Assembly (NCBI RefSeq): GCF_029433105.1
Contig: NZ_JARNTW010000003.1
Span: 558,001-622,000, forward strand
DNA: 64,000 nt
Reading direction: 5' to 3'
Source: Runella sp. MFBS21
GTDB taxonomy: Bacteria > Bacteroidota > Bacteroidia > Cytophagales > Spirosomataceae
The notes below the pieces were generated by a model, which saw only the letters and a list, made by a program, of their open reading frames with translations, did not search any database and was not told the DNA's origin. The position numbers and the translations under genes are program-made. This document shows, in pieces, positions 44,934 to 54,257 of this stretch (position 1 is the stretch's first letter; every line of letters begins with the position of its first letter).

Positions 44934-45257
44934 ATGACGAAGCAAACCACCATCCAATTTATTGAGGATACTTTATCAAAACTAGGAGCTTTCCAGTCGG
45001 ATGAGCCAGAGCTGGCTTTATACGACTACCCATCAAACAAAGCAAACCCTCACTTCCATTTTGCCTTTGATGCTTACAATCTGCAAGAAGCTACGCAGGT
45101 AACAGTAATGCTCATGGGACGAGGCGATAACTTTAAAATAGAGGGCGGAAAACCTGTTGACGTTCACCTTACCCCCTTGGGCGTATTTTCATTAGAAGGG
45201 TTTGCTACGTTTTTAGAATGTCTTCTATCAGCAACTTCGAATAATAAACGCCCTTAA
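44934..45257 (+). CDS. plus-strand accessory (moron-like) gene in the tail module
   Basis: A 107-residue protein from ATG 44934, starting TKQTTIQFIEDTLSKLGAFQ. It has an alpha/beta composition with HFHFAFDAYNLQEATQVTVM and no recognised family. It is the only plus-strand gene inside the tail region, with its own promoter-like site, and ends 1 nt before the stop of the convergent tail gene. This layout suggests a gene expressed in the lysogen. Function unknown. Confidence 0.65.
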   Translation: MTKQTTIQFIEDTLSKLGAFQSDEPELALYDYPSNKANPHFHFAFDAYNLQEATQVTVMLMGRGDNFKIEGGKPVDVHLTPLGVFSLEGFATFLECLLSATSNNKRP

Positions 45258-45258
45258 A

Positions 45259-46671
45259 TTAAACCGACACCAACAGCACCGACGTAGCTTGGGCAATGGG
45301 GTAGCTATTGGAAAGCCTGACGGGGAGGTAATTGACCCCGTTGATGTGGACTTTTTGCTTGAAATCTAACAAAGCAAGGTCGGCTTCGGTCAATAGAAGT
45401 TGGCAATCTAGGTAGTGAATCTGACGGCGAAAAGCTTCTGTTTTTGCCCATGCCCAGTTCACAAGGCCATCGACGCCATTCCAATACAAACTTTTGCCAC
45501 TACGCGTGGGCAAGGCGGCGGGATACCCTCCTACCATGCCCTGCCAAAACAGCAACCGTGGACTAGATTTCTTTTCGAGTTGGGCAAACTGTGAGGTGGC
45601 GCCCTGCTGACGAGCCGACGCAAGCCCACTTTCTACCAATAGCGTGCTAAACTTGGTGGAAAGTTTGGCAATGGTGAGGTCATCGGCAAACGACGGCGTG
45701 AGGTAGTCGGCGACGGCAGCGGGGCGATCCTTTTGAAGGGTGTCGTTGGCATCTAACTCCATCGACAATTGTAAACGGCGGCTACGCTCCAGTACTTTTC
45801 GCGCACCAATCACCAATTTGTCTGACCAATCTACCTCACACGGCAAACCAAAAATACTGTCGGTGAAGTCAATAGTAAGCCGTTTTTGGACGGTGTTGAA
45901 CTTCAAACTTAAATTGAGGTACTTACGAAGCTCCACGATGAAGTCCACCACCGTCAGCTCAGGCAGGTGATGCCTGAGCGTGACTTCGGTAGCCCCTTCC
46001 AGCTCCCTGATATTGTACAGAACGAGTTGGCCACAGTCGGCATCGGTCATGAAACTGCCATCGATAGTGACCCCTGCCAAAGTCGCAATACGACTCAGCA
46101 AATAGCGCACAAATACAAAGGGGACTTTGGGACCCGTGGTGGTATAGGCTCCCGATCCGTAGTCGTTGACTTTGCCTGAGTAGCTTATGGAAGCCCCGTT
46201 TGTGCCGTAGTAGTCGGGATTGACCACTGTAGGGAAACACACGGCATTTTGGCCTGAATGAGTGATAGCAGCTGCCAACGGCGTAGGTAGCGGTAGGGTA
46301 CCAAAATCAATTTCGGAAAGCAGCATTTTTTGGATATCCCCAAAAAACTCTCCCACGGGCTGCACAATGGTGAGTTGGTAGCCTTTGTCCGAAAAATCAG
46401 TAAGCAAGGCCGTACCTTCCTGCACGAGGTGGCCATTGAGGTACTGCTCAAATTCAAAACGAGGCACATCCGAACCGAGGTTGGGGATGTCAATGTAGCC
46501 AAAAATGGCGCGGTTGGTAGGCGTAAAAGGCAACGCAGGTATCTTGGCCGAATCAGTCAAAAAATCTTTGGCCTCGTAAGTGAGGTAGGGATTGAGGCGT
46601 TCAAAACTGCCCTTTTGGTTGCGGTTTTGGTCAACTACGTAACCATTGATGCGGGTTTCGAGGGTCATCAT
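45259..46671 (-). CDS. tail hub/baseplate-like protein
   Basis: A 470-residue protein, mostly beta, with FEFEQYLNGHLVQEGTALLT, LTVVDFIVELRKYLNLSLKF and a C-terminal ALLDFKQKVHINGVNYLPVR. The domain progression resembles tail hub proteins (gp27/late-control D type) that follow the tape measure in siphophage tips. Start overlaps the preceding gene's stop by 4 nt. Exact family not confirmed. Confidence 0.5.
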   Translation of the reverse strand: MMTLETRINGYVVDQNRNQKGSFERLNPYLTYEAKDFLTDSAKIPALPFTPTNRAIFGYIDIPNLGSDVPRFEFEQYLNGHLVQEGTALLTDFSDKGYQLTIVQPVGEFFGDIQKMLLSEIDFGTLPLPTPLAAAITHSGQNAVCFPTVVNPDYYGTNGASISYSGKVNDYGSGAYTTTGPKVPFVFVRYLLSRIATLAGVTIDGSFMTDADCGQLVLYNIRELEGATEVTLRHHLPELTVVDFIVELRKYLNLSLKFNTVQKRLTIDFTDSIFGLPCEVDWSDKLVIGARKVLERSRRLQLSMELDANDTLQKDRPAAVADYLTPSFADDLTIAKLSTKFSTLLVESGLASARQQGATSQFAQLEKKSSPRLLFWQGMVGGYPAALPTRSGKSLYWNGVDGLVNWAWAKTEAFRRQIHYLDCQLLLTEADLALLDFKQKVHINGVNYLPVRLSNSYPIAQATSVLLVSV

Positions 46672-48734
46672 GAGATTTGAATGTAAAATTTATCGCCATC
46701 GGCGGGGGCGTACAGACCTCCGCCGACACCCGTATCATCAAACATGTAGTGATTGTCGTAGCCGCTGACACCCAAGGTGCTGGCAAGGGTCTTTTTCAAG
46801 ACGCCATTGCGGTACACCTTCAGGGTATAAGTAGTGCCATTGGTGCCATACACCCTGAAGTAGAAGCCTGCCCCACCGTCGACGGGGAAGTTGAGGGCAT
46901 TGCTCCCCACGGGGTAGATGTAGGAGCCTACCACCGATTGTAACTCAGGGGTATTGCCTTGGTCGCCCGGCCACGGAGCCGAGGGAGTCAGACGATGTAG
47001 CCCGATTTTGGTGGGTGCATTGGAACGATACTGGAAATGACCCGTCGGTACCGTAGCGGTATAATTAGCGTTGAGGGTACAGGTACCGTTGGTATTGGCG
47101 TAGGCTTGGGTATTGAGCGAGTTGTATTCGGCCTCAGCCAAGGCGTCGGCATCTCCTGGTTGTTCACCACCGTACTTTCCTGAAGCAACGGTAATGGTAG
47201 CGGGACCACCTTCTAATCCCGAAGGACAGGTGGCGGAAGAGCGCACAAAAGTAGTAGGACGGCTGATAGCGGTATTGGGATAAGGGGTAGAGCCTACCAC
47301 AATACCCGTATCAAGGTACTCCGAGACGTAATCAGGATCACCTGCGGCATTGGGCTTTTGGGTCAGGGGCGCAACGGCTGTATCATCATCCACGTAACAC
47401 TTCACGAGTTTGAGCGGCCGTACCATGCCCGTACGCTTGCCATAAGCATCCAATAGATACCTCAATCCCTCAGCTTTCCAGTAGGTAGGCCGCTCAGGAG
47501 CGGGAGGAGCAATGGGTAAACGGCTGTAGGAGTTTTGTTGGCGCACGTAGCGAAATTGAAACTGACGCGCCACGAGGTCGGGGATGTCGTCGTGGTCAAC
47601 GAGCTGCGTCGTGATGAGTTCGAGCGGTTCGTGGTTTCGGTCGGTGACCAGATACCATTCCTCTGCCATCAGCAACTCATCAAGGTAGCGGAGTTGGGCG
47701 GCTACATCACGCTCAAAGAAACCAGTGCTTATGGTCAGCTCGCGGTCGGCGTAGCGGTCAACGATGTAAAACTCCGTAAAATCGGGAGCGGCATTCAACG
47801 GCCTTTCGCGCTCGGCGGTGGTGCGTGTCACCTTGATGGCTTCGGTGGAAGCTCCCGTGAGCCGTAGGGTATCGTAGGTGTGGAAAGAGTTGTTGAAGAT
47901 GATAAACCGCTCTTGCGCTACCTTACGGTGGTCTAAGTGATAGGTACGGATTTCGCTCAAACGGTGGTCATACTCGTTGGAAAGCCATACTTGGTAAGAT
48001 TGTAACGTTTTGGTAGGGTTGGCCCCGATAACGTGCGTACCGACGGGTACGGTGACTACCTGCCCAAACTGCGCCGAGCGCAATTGTAGAGGGGTGTATG
48101 CCTCCCTTGTGCCATCGGTAAATATGGCGGAAACCCTGAGCTTGAGGATGCTCGGCAAAGGCATGAAGTTGAGCATAAAAAACAAGTATTCTTCTTGATG
48201 CTCCACGATGCGTTTGTGGTTGGGCTGCCACGTAAGGAACTGACGTTTTTCGGCCTGATAAGTGGAAAAGAAACGCTCGCCCCACTGGTCAAAATCACGC
48301 TCTGTCATGCCCATTTTGGCCACCCACTTGGGAAGTAGGAGGTTGTCTAGCACGTTGACGCCGTCGTAGTCCACGGTTTCGAGCAAACAATAGGGAGAGG
48401 TAAGCTCCGTGAGGGTTATCATCGAATTTTGCCGAAAAGTGGGCTTTTGACGCTTGAGCAAGCCATCCAAAATGTTTTCGAAGTTGAAATGTGCCCCTTC
48501 GTAGCGGCTCACGGCTCCTTCGACCACGGGTGGTTTTTCGCGGCTAGGAATGGTGATGAGATCCTGAAAGCTAGTACTGCCCGGAAAGTCGGGGATTTTG
48601 AGCGTGAGGTAATACTTGATACGGTCACGCAAGGGGTAGGTCTCGGGGTCGATGGCTACGATGTTGTGTTGCAAACGATTGAGACTGGGCTTGAAGGGCT
48701 GAAATATGAGGTAATCGGCTAGGAAGTCTATCAT
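46668..48734 (-). CDS. tail tip/receptor-binding protein with DUF5977 domain
   Basis: A 688-residue protein. The N-terminal ~490 residues are a beta-rich tail-tip-like body. About 490-550 contain ATITVASGKYGGEQPGDADA then AEAEYNSLNTQAYANTNGTC, the DUF5977 repeat pattern found in Bacteroidota surface and phage proteins. The C-terminus is a jelly-roll-like domain (YTLKVYRNGVLKKTL). Likely contacts the host surface. Preceded by a 37-bp duplicated sequence. Confidence 0.7.
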   Translation of the reverse strand: MIDFLADYLIFQPFKPSLNRLQHNIVAIDPETYPLRDRIKYYLTLKIPDFPGSTSFQDLITIPSREKPPVVEGAVSRYEGAHFNFENILDGLLKRQKPTFRQNSMITLTELTSPYCLLETVDYDGVNVLDNLLLPKWVAKMGMTERDFDQWGERFFSTYQAEKRQFLTWQPNHKRIVEHQEEYLFFMLNFMPLPSILKLRVSAIFTDGTREAYTPLQLRSAQFGQVVTVPVGTHVIGANPTKTLQSYQVWLSNEYDHRLSEIRTYHLDHRKVAQERFIIFNNSFHTYDTLRLTGASTEAIKVTRTTAERERPLNAAPDFTEFYIVDRYADRELTISTGFFERDVAAQLRYLDELLMAEEWYLVTDRNHEPLELITTQLVDHDDIPDLVARQFQFRYVRQQNSYSRLPIAPPAPERPTYWKAEGLRYLLDAYGKRTGMVRPLKLVKCYVDDDTAVAPLTQKPNAAGDPDYVSEYLDTGIVVGSTPYPNTAISRPTTFVRSSATCPSGLEGGPATITVASGKYGGEQPGDADALAEAEYNSLNTQAYANTNGTCTLNANYTATVPTGHFQYRSNAPTKIGLHRLTPSAPWPGDQGNTPELQSVVGSYIYPVGSNALNFPVDGGAGFYFRVYGTNGTTYTLKVYRNGVLKKTLASTLGVSGYDNHYMFDDTGVGGGLYAPADGDKFYIQIS

Positions 48735-48737
48735 GGA

Positions 48738-48849
48738 AGTTCACAAAAAAAGGCTTGTAATCATACATTTTTTCGCCTCAAAAAAATTTAAAGTCTTGAT
48801 TTTCAAGAACACAGTTCGTAAAAAAAGTAATGTAATCGTACATTTTTTC
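48738..48849. repeat. duplicated 37-bp sequence upstream of the tail-tip gene
   Basis: Copies at 48738-48774 and 48813-48849 (minus strand) share GAAAAAATGTAyGATTACA, then a run of Ts and GAACT, differing at only a few positions. Each contains the partial palindrome TGTA-4-TACA. The second abuts the start codon. Between them CTTGA-TTT-TCAAG can form a small hairpin. Confidence 0.75.
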
Positions 48850-48859
48850 TTACAGGGGG

Positions 48860-49351
48860 CTAGTCATCATCGTCTTCATCACACAGGTGGCCTTGCGCCC
48901 AAAACGTAACCGTAAAGCGAAACTCGTAGCCGTAGGTACGGTCAACAAAAGTGGGAAGGATGACTTCGCCGCGCACGTTGTTCATGTTGAATTCGAGCAG
49001 GATGTCTTTGTAAACCGATTCTTTTTTGAGCTTGGAAAATATCTTCTCCCATAGTTGACGGGAGGTTTTGAGGGCGAGGTATTTTCCCTCGGCCGTATCT
49101 TCCTCCGCCCGTACCAATATCACCCCTACCGAATCAAAGTGAACCATAAGCATCTCCGAACGCTCCTCAAAGCGTACTTGGGGGTATTCGAGATGAAGCA
49201 AGGGGTAGCCAAAGGCATCTTCTGACCGTGAGGCGGTGATGACGGTTTCGATGAGGTCGCAATAGTAAGATTTCAATCCCACTTCGGGGCTAACAAATTG
49301 CTCAAAATACTCACGGTAGGTATCGTAGTGTTGGTCAATCAGCTTCATCAT
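48860..49351 (-). CDS. prophage tail-region protein of unknown function
   Basis: About 163 residues from ATG 49351. The start overlaps the upstream gene by 17 nt. Content is mixed alpha/beta (SVGVILVRAEEDTAEGKYLA) with an acidic tail DEDDDD. A longer frame to 49420 would lie deep inside the upstream gene. A tail-terminator role would fit the position, but no motif supports it. Confidence 0.5.
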   Translation of the reverse strand: MMKLIDQHYDTYREYFEQFVSPEVGLKSYYCDLIETVITASRSEDAFGYPLLHLEYPQVRFEERSEMLMVHFDSVGVILVRAEEDTAEGKYLALKTSRQLWEKIFSKLKKESVYKDILLEFNMNNVRGEVILPTFVDRTYGYEFRFTVTFWAQGHLCDEDDDD

Positions 49352-50186
49352 ACGTTTGGGGATTAGAGGTGGCGGGGCGGCCACCCGTTTCTTTGTTTTT
49401 AATGCGTTCGAGGGCATCAAAGACCTCGTTGACGGGGGCTTTCATCACTTCGGGAACGGTGCCAAAAATGCGTTCTTCCGCCACCACATAGCGTAAGTTT
49501 TTCATCTCCATGAGCTGGTCGCGCCAGTCATACTCTCCCGCCGCTTCGACGGGGGTATTCCGCTTGGGAATGGGGTCATCAAATACGTCGTAGGATTCGT
49601 AGAGCCACTTGAGTTCATCGACAAAGTATTGCACAATGGCCGCCAAAATCCCCGTCGGTAGGTCGAGAAATTCTTTGGCTCGAATCTCGACCACGTGTTC
49701 GTTGAAAGGCTCGCGTTCGTCGCCTGACCATTGGGGGGCAAGCCGATTTAAGTCCGGTGGCATCGGTCGGCACAGCGTGGCGACCAGGCGCGACGCAGAA
49801 AGCTCCCTTGGGGTATCGGTGTCGTAGTAGGCTTGGAAAAGGTAAGCGACCCCCGTCAGATACTCCGCAAAGGTGGTGGTGCGGAACTGAGGCATGGGGG
49901 TGTAATACATCACTCCCCGATGCTCAAAATGGGTACAGGGACGGCCTTCCTTTTTTTTCTCCCATACCCAATCTAGCGTTTGGAGAAGCTCATTGACTTG
50001 CCAAGGCACCAGTTTCCGAAAAATGCGCGGTGGAATGGGATTGATGAGCTGAAGGGCATCCAACTTGCTACGCTCGGTCATGGGCTGCTCGTGAGCAAGT
50101 CGGAGCAGTCCCATGACACGGTCGGCAGGCACCTGTTTCCAATTGTCGGCGAGGGTGTATTCGATATCGTTGAGCCAAATTTTCAT
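49335..50186 (-). CDS. prophage protein of unknown function
   Basis: A 283-residue protein, helical and Pro-rich in the middle, with YTLADNWKQVPADRVMGLLR and WLYESYDVFDDPIPKRN. No family recognised. Position between holin-like and tail genes could fit a tail assembly chaperone, but no frameshift signal was seen at its 3' end. ATGA overlap with the upstream gene. Confidence 0.5.
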   Translation of the reverse strand: MKIWLNDIEYTLADNWKQVPADRVMGLLRLAHEQPMTERSKLDALQLINPIPPRIFRKLVPWQVNELLQTLDWVWEKKKEGRPCTHFEHRGVMYYTPMPQFRTTTFAEYLTGVAYLFQAYYDTDTPRELSASRLVATLCRPMPPDLNRLAPQWSGDEREPFNEHVVEIRAKEFLDLPTGILAAIVQYFVDELKWLYESYDVFDDPIPKRNTPVEAAGEYDWRDQLMEMKNLRYVVAEERIFGTVPEVMKAPVNEVFDALERIKNKETGGRPATSNPQTYDEAD

Positions 50187-50416
50187 TTTTTGACAGGATA
50201 GGTTTCGGTGGTTTCTACCCCGAAGAATTGACCTGCAATGGCAATCAAGGCCATGACATCCGCGTAGATTTTGAGAATGATATTTTCGAGTTCGGCGGGA
50301 TACTCAGCCTTGGCAAAGAAGGCAACCAGCGCGGCTCCCAGCGCGGCCATGAATTGGATGACCTGAAGGATAATGGTGGGGGTTTTGGCCCACAGTTGGG
50401 TGATTCCGAATTTCAT
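50183..50416 (-). CDS. holin-like small membrane protein
   Basis: A 77-residue protein with two hydrophobic segments (IILQVIQFMAALGAALVAFF and IYADVMALIAIAGQFFGV), an acidic turn between and a basic C-terminus. This topology and the endolysin two genes upstream suggest a class II-type holin. It is coupled by 4-nt overlaps on both sides. Confidence 0.6.
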   Translation of the reverse strand: MKFGITQLWAKTPTIILQVIQFMAALGAALVAFFAKAEYPAELENIILKIYADVMALIAIAGQFFGVETTETYPVKK

Positions 50417-50610
50417 TTTTGTAGGTTTAAAATGTCCTGATAAATAGATTCTGTAAACATGGCTCCTAAAACAAAGGCTTCGTGGGTGGTCATCGGAACG
50501 CCATCAAAAAACACCGTAGGGTCGGGACTTTCCTGCCCATGCACGTTTTGGAGCAACGCAGCGAAGAGGTAGTCGATGCGGGCTTGGTCAATTTTTGACG
50601 GCTGTTCCAT
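50413..50610 (-). CDS. small prophage protein of unknown function
   Basis: A 65-residue soluble helical protein (ARIDYLFAALLQNVHGQE, EAFVLGAMFTESIYQDILNL) between endolysin and holin-like genes. It overlaps the endolysin 3' end by 23 nt. Not recognised; may belong to the lysis module. Confidence 0.55.
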   Translation of the reverse strand: MEQPSKIDQARIDYLFAALLQNVHGQESPDPTVFFDGVPMTTHEAFVLGAMFTESIYQDILNLQK

Positions 50611-51217
50611 GTTGGTTTTTTAGAAATGGGGTAATGTGATTGGCTACGGCCTTGATCCACGATTTTGACCGCCAATTGAGGTGGCATCCTTGCTGTTTTT
50701 GTGAGCCGCCGGTGGTGTTCCAACCGATGAGCTGCACCAACTCTTCGTCTTCATCCTCAAAGCCCGCAGGGTCGGCGACAAACTCCACGTGGCTGCGAAA
50801 CAAACTCACCGCGTCGAAGACTTGCACCCTCTGCCCTTGCTGCCACTTGACTTGCTTTTTGGGGTCGGCAAACCAACTCCGTACGGCAGCAGGTGCGGAA
50901 AGGGGGAGACGCACACCATTGACGAGGTGACACCAATATCCGCCACTGGCACAATAGAAGGCGTTGTCGGGGACGCCAACGGCTCGGTTGTAGATGGTGA
51001 TTTGTGGGTGTCGGTTGTTGTTTGCGGCTCCTGGCTTCTCACGGAGTTTGAGTTGGGTTTTGCCCGTGTCAAGAATGGCACGACGTAATTCGGCTTCATT
51101 GGTCACAATCGGCTTGGTGGGAAATACAGCTTTCTTTAGGGCTTGGCCATGTGCGCCAAAACCGATAATAACAAGAAGCCCAAAACAGTAATGACGGAAA
51201 TAAGTGCTCTTTGCCAT
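50588..51217 (-). CDS. endolysin-like CHAP/NlpC-type peptidase (TIGR02594-like)
   Basis: A 209-residue protein. An N-terminal hydrophobic segment (YCFGLLVIIGFGAHGQ) works as signal peptide or signal anchor. The catalytic layout is Cys89 in DNAFYCASGGYWCHL, His143 in RSHVEFV and Asn167 in GWNTTGG, matching cysteine peptidases of the TIGR02594/CHAP type that cleave peptidoglycan. The Sec signal would export it without a holin. It overlaps the upstream membrane-protein gene by 82 nt. Confidence 0.75.
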   Translation of the reverse strand: MAKSTYFRHYCFGLLVIIGFGAHGQALKKAVFPTKPIVTNEAELRRAILDTGKTQLKLREKPGAANNNRHPQITIYNRAVGVPDNAFYCASGGYWCHLVNGVRLPLSAPAAVRSWFADPKKQVKWQQGQRVQVFDAVSLFRSHVEFVADPAGFEDEDEELVQLIGWNTTGGSQKQQGCHLNWRSKSWIKAVANHITPFLKNQHGTAVKN

Positions 51218-51960
51218 GGGGTGAGGTCGTGAAAGAATTCAGTCCAAAAGTCTTTTTTTGATTTGATGATGGGGACGATGTAAAGTACTACTGTTGGCAT
51301 CACCAACAGACACAGAAGGGCAGCGCGGGGCAAATCGGCAAACATCGTGAAAGTCTCATACACGTACTTTTGTACGCTCGTGAGGTCGTAGGCGGGGCGA
51401 AGGGATTGACCTCCTTCGGGCACGTTGGCGTTGGCTTGGGTGATGAGGTTACCAATGAAAAAGAAGGCATCTAAGGTCATCCAAAGGATACCAAGCAAAC
51501 CCACCACTTGGAAAGCCGCAAGGATGCGGTGGAGTTTGTTGCGGCGAATTTTGGCCGTATTTTCATCTTCGTTGGTCTCGGACTGCGCGTCTGGGGGAGC
51601 AATGATGCCTAACTCAATACCTATCTGACGGGCGTTGGAGTCGGCAGCCGCCGCCCAACGCAGGTACTTTTCGCGCTCGGCATCGGAGATATCAGGATTG
51701 CGCGATGACTGGCGATAGTTATCGGCATCGGTCATGAAAATTTCGTATTCACGATGTAGCTGCCTTTTGGCGGCTTCCTGCTTGATTTTTTCGGCTTCTT
51801 CTAGCTCTTTAGCGGCTTGCTGAGCCAACTCAGCGGCTTTTTGAGCTTGCGCTTGCAGCTCGGTAAGCTGCTCATGGGTAATGGAAGAGCCGTTGAGGGC
51901 AACTGCAGGGGCATCGTGCGGTTGAGGAGGGTTGGTACGGAGGATTCGGGAGACAGACAT
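51136..51960 (-). CDS. prophage membrane protein with coiled coil
   Basis: A 274-residue protein. An N-terminal coiled coil (QAQAQKAAELAQQAAKELEE), then three membrane helices: about 145-170 (VVGLLGILWMTLDAFFFIGN), about 210-230 (AALLCLLVMPTVVLYIVPI) and near the C-terminus. It may act in lysis or at the membrane; no family recognised. Confidence 0.55.
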   Translation of the reverse strand: MSVSRILRTNPPQPHDAPAVALNGSSITHEQLTELQAQAQKAAELAQQAAKELEEAEKIKQEAAKRQLHREYEIFMTDADNYRQSSRNPDISDAEREKYLRWAAAADSNARQIGIELGIIAPPDAQSETNEDENTAKIRRNKLHRILAAFQVVGLLGILWMTLDAFFFIGNLITQANANVPEGGQSLRPAYDLTSVQKYVYETFTMFADLPRAALLCLLVMPTVVLYIVPIIKSKKDFWTEFFHDLTPWQRALISVITVLGFLLLSVLAHMAKP

Positions 51961-51972
51961 GGGGATAGAGAG

Positions 51973-52938
51973 TTAAAAAAATCCGAGTGAACTATTGGAA
52001 AGCGTGACGACCTGTGAGGTCTTGGCTTGTTTTTTGGTGAAATAGGCCGCGAAAATGGTCTCGGTGGCCGTTTCGTCGAGGTACTTGGTGAGCGCGGTTT
52101 CGGCTTCTTTGTAGCTATTGACAAGCTCCTTGCGAAGCTCATCCACGGCGGGATAGGTGGTGGGCGTTTGGTTTTTCATCGAATCATCGATGGTTTGGAC
52201 GTAGATGCCGTCGCTATCTATCCGCAACCGTAGCCCAGGAATGGCACGGTACAGGGCATAGGGGGCAATGAGGTCAGCCAGCAGAAAAAGCAGCCGTTTT
52301 TCCGCAGGGGTGAGTTCCTGCGGGGTTTCGGTGTATTTGGTCTTGAGGGCGTCAAATACCTGAGCCGTACAAATATCACGGGCGATGCTATCCTCGGCTT
52401 TGCTGAGGTGAAAACGCAACGCCAAAAAGGTACGACGGCGGCTTTGTACCAGCGGCAAATGCTGGGTGAGCTGGGTGGCATTGCGAATGATGCGGCTACG
52501 GTTGGCTTTGAAGCCTTCGGAGTTTTTCCACGGGTCGGCGTCTAATCCTTCCAAGGCTTCGAGCAAATCTTCCAAAGCGGCATCGGCGTTTTCGGAGGTA
52601 CTCGAGACCAAATCGACGTGGGCCCACTTGGGAGCCATCGTAGTACGCGAAGGCTGGTTCATCATGACGCCCAAGTCTCCACTGACGACCCGCAGGTGTG
52701 GGAGCGCCAGTAAGTAAGCGTACCATGCGGTGGCTTTTTGGGCGAGGGCTTTCAGCTCACTGTAGGTGGTATCAGTGGTGGCACATAGAAACTCAAAGAA
52801 GTCTTTGCCAATGGCCGTCTGGATAAAACGACGCTCGGCGGTCGCTACAAATGGCTCGATGGTTTTGAAATCCATTGATTTTTGGAGGCCACCAAGGTAG
52901 CTTTTGAGCTGTTCGGCAGTTTGGATGAGGGTGGGCAT
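51973..52938 (-). CDS. head-proximal prophage protein, DUF6712-like
   Basis: A 321-residue helical protein with IEPFVATAERRFIQTAIGKD and LADLIAPYALYRAIPGLRLR. Similar proteins follow the portal in Bacteroidota phages and are labelled DUF6712. Possibly a head-tail connector. It lies directly downstream of the portal gene. Confidence 0.5.
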   Translation of the reverse strand: MPTLIQTAEQLKSYLGGLQKSMDFKTIEPFVATAERRFIQTAIGKDFFEFLCATTDTTYSELKALAQKATAWYAYLLALPHLRVVSGDLGVMMNQPSRTTMAPKWAHVDLVSSTSENADAALEDLLEALEGLDADPWKNSEGFKANRSRIIRNATQLTQHLPLVQSRRRTFLALRFHLSKAEDSIARDICTAQVFDALKTKYTETPQELTPAEKRLLFLLADLIAPYALYRAIPGLRLRIDSDGIYVQTIDDSMKNQTPTTYPAVDELRKELVNSYKEAETALTKYLDETATETIFAAYFTKKQAKTSQVVTLSNSSLGFF

Positions 52939-52944
52939 GGTTGG

Positions 52945-54252
52945 CTATTGGTTAGGGGCGATGACGTTTTGAGTACCTGTGGGGTTGACGTCGAGGGTGG
53001 TCATTTGGGCGTCGATGACTTGGAAAGTGACATCGCGCGGCAACACTCCCGAAATACGAGCCGCCGCAAGAATGGGTTTCATTTGCGCGGCGCGGTCGGT
53101 GGCCGTCATCATTTTGGCGTAATCGTAGGCCAAACGCAGCTCTGAGCCTGAACCTCCGAGCTTCGAGCCGGTGTCGATACCTGCCAAGCTCGGCAGTATT
53201 CCGTGTGAGCTGGCATGGGCGATGTCGGCGGTGGTGGCCACGCGGGTATAGGCTTCGTCGGAGAGGGGATTGTTGAGTGGCTCTATGACGATGCCGCTGA
53301 TTTGCTTGCCACTGTTGTCCATAAAATAACGGGTAAGCAGTGCCTTATTGACGTTATTGACGCCACTGAGCCAACGGTCAAACTGCGCCTGAAGCTCGCC
53401 AAAAGCGGCTTTCTGTTCGGCTTCCTCCGTAATGCCCTGCTGGATAAAATAATCCACGGGAATTTTGATGAGGTACTTGATATTGTAGCCGTTTTTCAAG
53501 CCTGATATGTGAAACTGAGGGATCAGGTTGGAAACTTCCAGCCACTTTTCTCCACCCCACCAACCCGCAAAAGCGTAGAACGGTTGCCCAGGAATAGGCT
53601 CTTTGACGTGGATGATACTTTCGGCGTAGGCCGTAGGATAGGCAGGATCGAAAGCAGGCACGACCACTTTGGGAGCTACGCGGTGATAGGGAGTGCCAAA
53701 CTTATCCGAAAGAAAAAAACGCTGTACTCGGCTCTCTCCCGCTTGGATGCGACCGAGGCGAATCGTGAACATATCTCTTACCGTAGGCTGAGCGAAGAAA
53801 CGGCCATTGCGATAGCTGATGCTGAGGTTGGCGAAGCTGTTCCAAGAAAAAGCCCATTGCCACGATAAGGCTTTGAAAAAGTCTTGAATCTCGGCGGCTT
53901 CCATCCAATCTTGAAGCTCAGGCGAATCGTAAGGCTCATAGAGGGTTTTGCGGTTTTCGGTGATTTTACGGAAAGCCCCAATCCCCCCTCCTACGATGTA
54001 CTTGGTCTGGGTGCGTAGCAACTGCGTGGCTTTGTCGTTGGCCGACATGAGCTTGTGCATCTGGTTGGGCTTATCGTCATGAAACCCCCAAGGGTAATGC
54101 TCAGGGTAGAGTGCCTCGGAGGTATCGTACCAACCAATGGCAGGGGTATGGGCTTGGTCATGGCCAACGAAGCTCAGAAAAGCGGACTGCGCGTCTGCGC
54201 CCGTTTTGCCGTTGGTGGCCAAGGTCAGATTATTAGAAAGGGCTTGAAGCAT
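52945..54252 (-). CDS. phage portal protein
   Basis: About 435 residues from ATG 54252, 5 nt after the upstream stop. Contains QLLRTQTKYIVGGGIGAFRK, WQWAFSWNSFANLSISY (stem/wing region), HVKEPIPGQPFYAFAGWWGG and the C-terminal SLAGIDTGSKLGGSGSELRL motif seen in portal proteins of Bacteroidota phages. It forms the DNA-entry ring of the capsid. Confidence 0.8.
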   Translation of the reverse strand: MLQALSNNLTLATNGKTGADAQSAFLSFVGHDQAHTPAIGWYDTSEALYPEHYPWGFHDDKPNQMHKLMSANDKATQLLRTQTKYIVGGGIGAFRKITENRKTLYEPYDSPELQDWMEAAEIQDFFKALSWQWAFSWNSFANLSISYRNGRFFAQPTVRDMFTIRLGRIQAGESRVQRFFLSDKFGTPYHRVAPKVVVPAFDPAYPTAYAESIIHVKEPIPGQPFYAFAGWWGGEKWLEVSNLIPQFHISGLKNGYNIKYLIKIPVDYFIQQGITEEAEQKAAFGELQAQFDRWLSGVNNVNKALLTRYFMDNSGKQISGIVIEPLNNPLSDEAYTRVATTADIAHASSHGILPSLAGIDTGSKLGGSGSELRLAYDYAKMMTATDRAAQMKPILAAARISGVLPRDVTFQVIDAQMTTLDVNPTGTQNVIAPNQ

Positions 54253-54257
54253 GGGGG

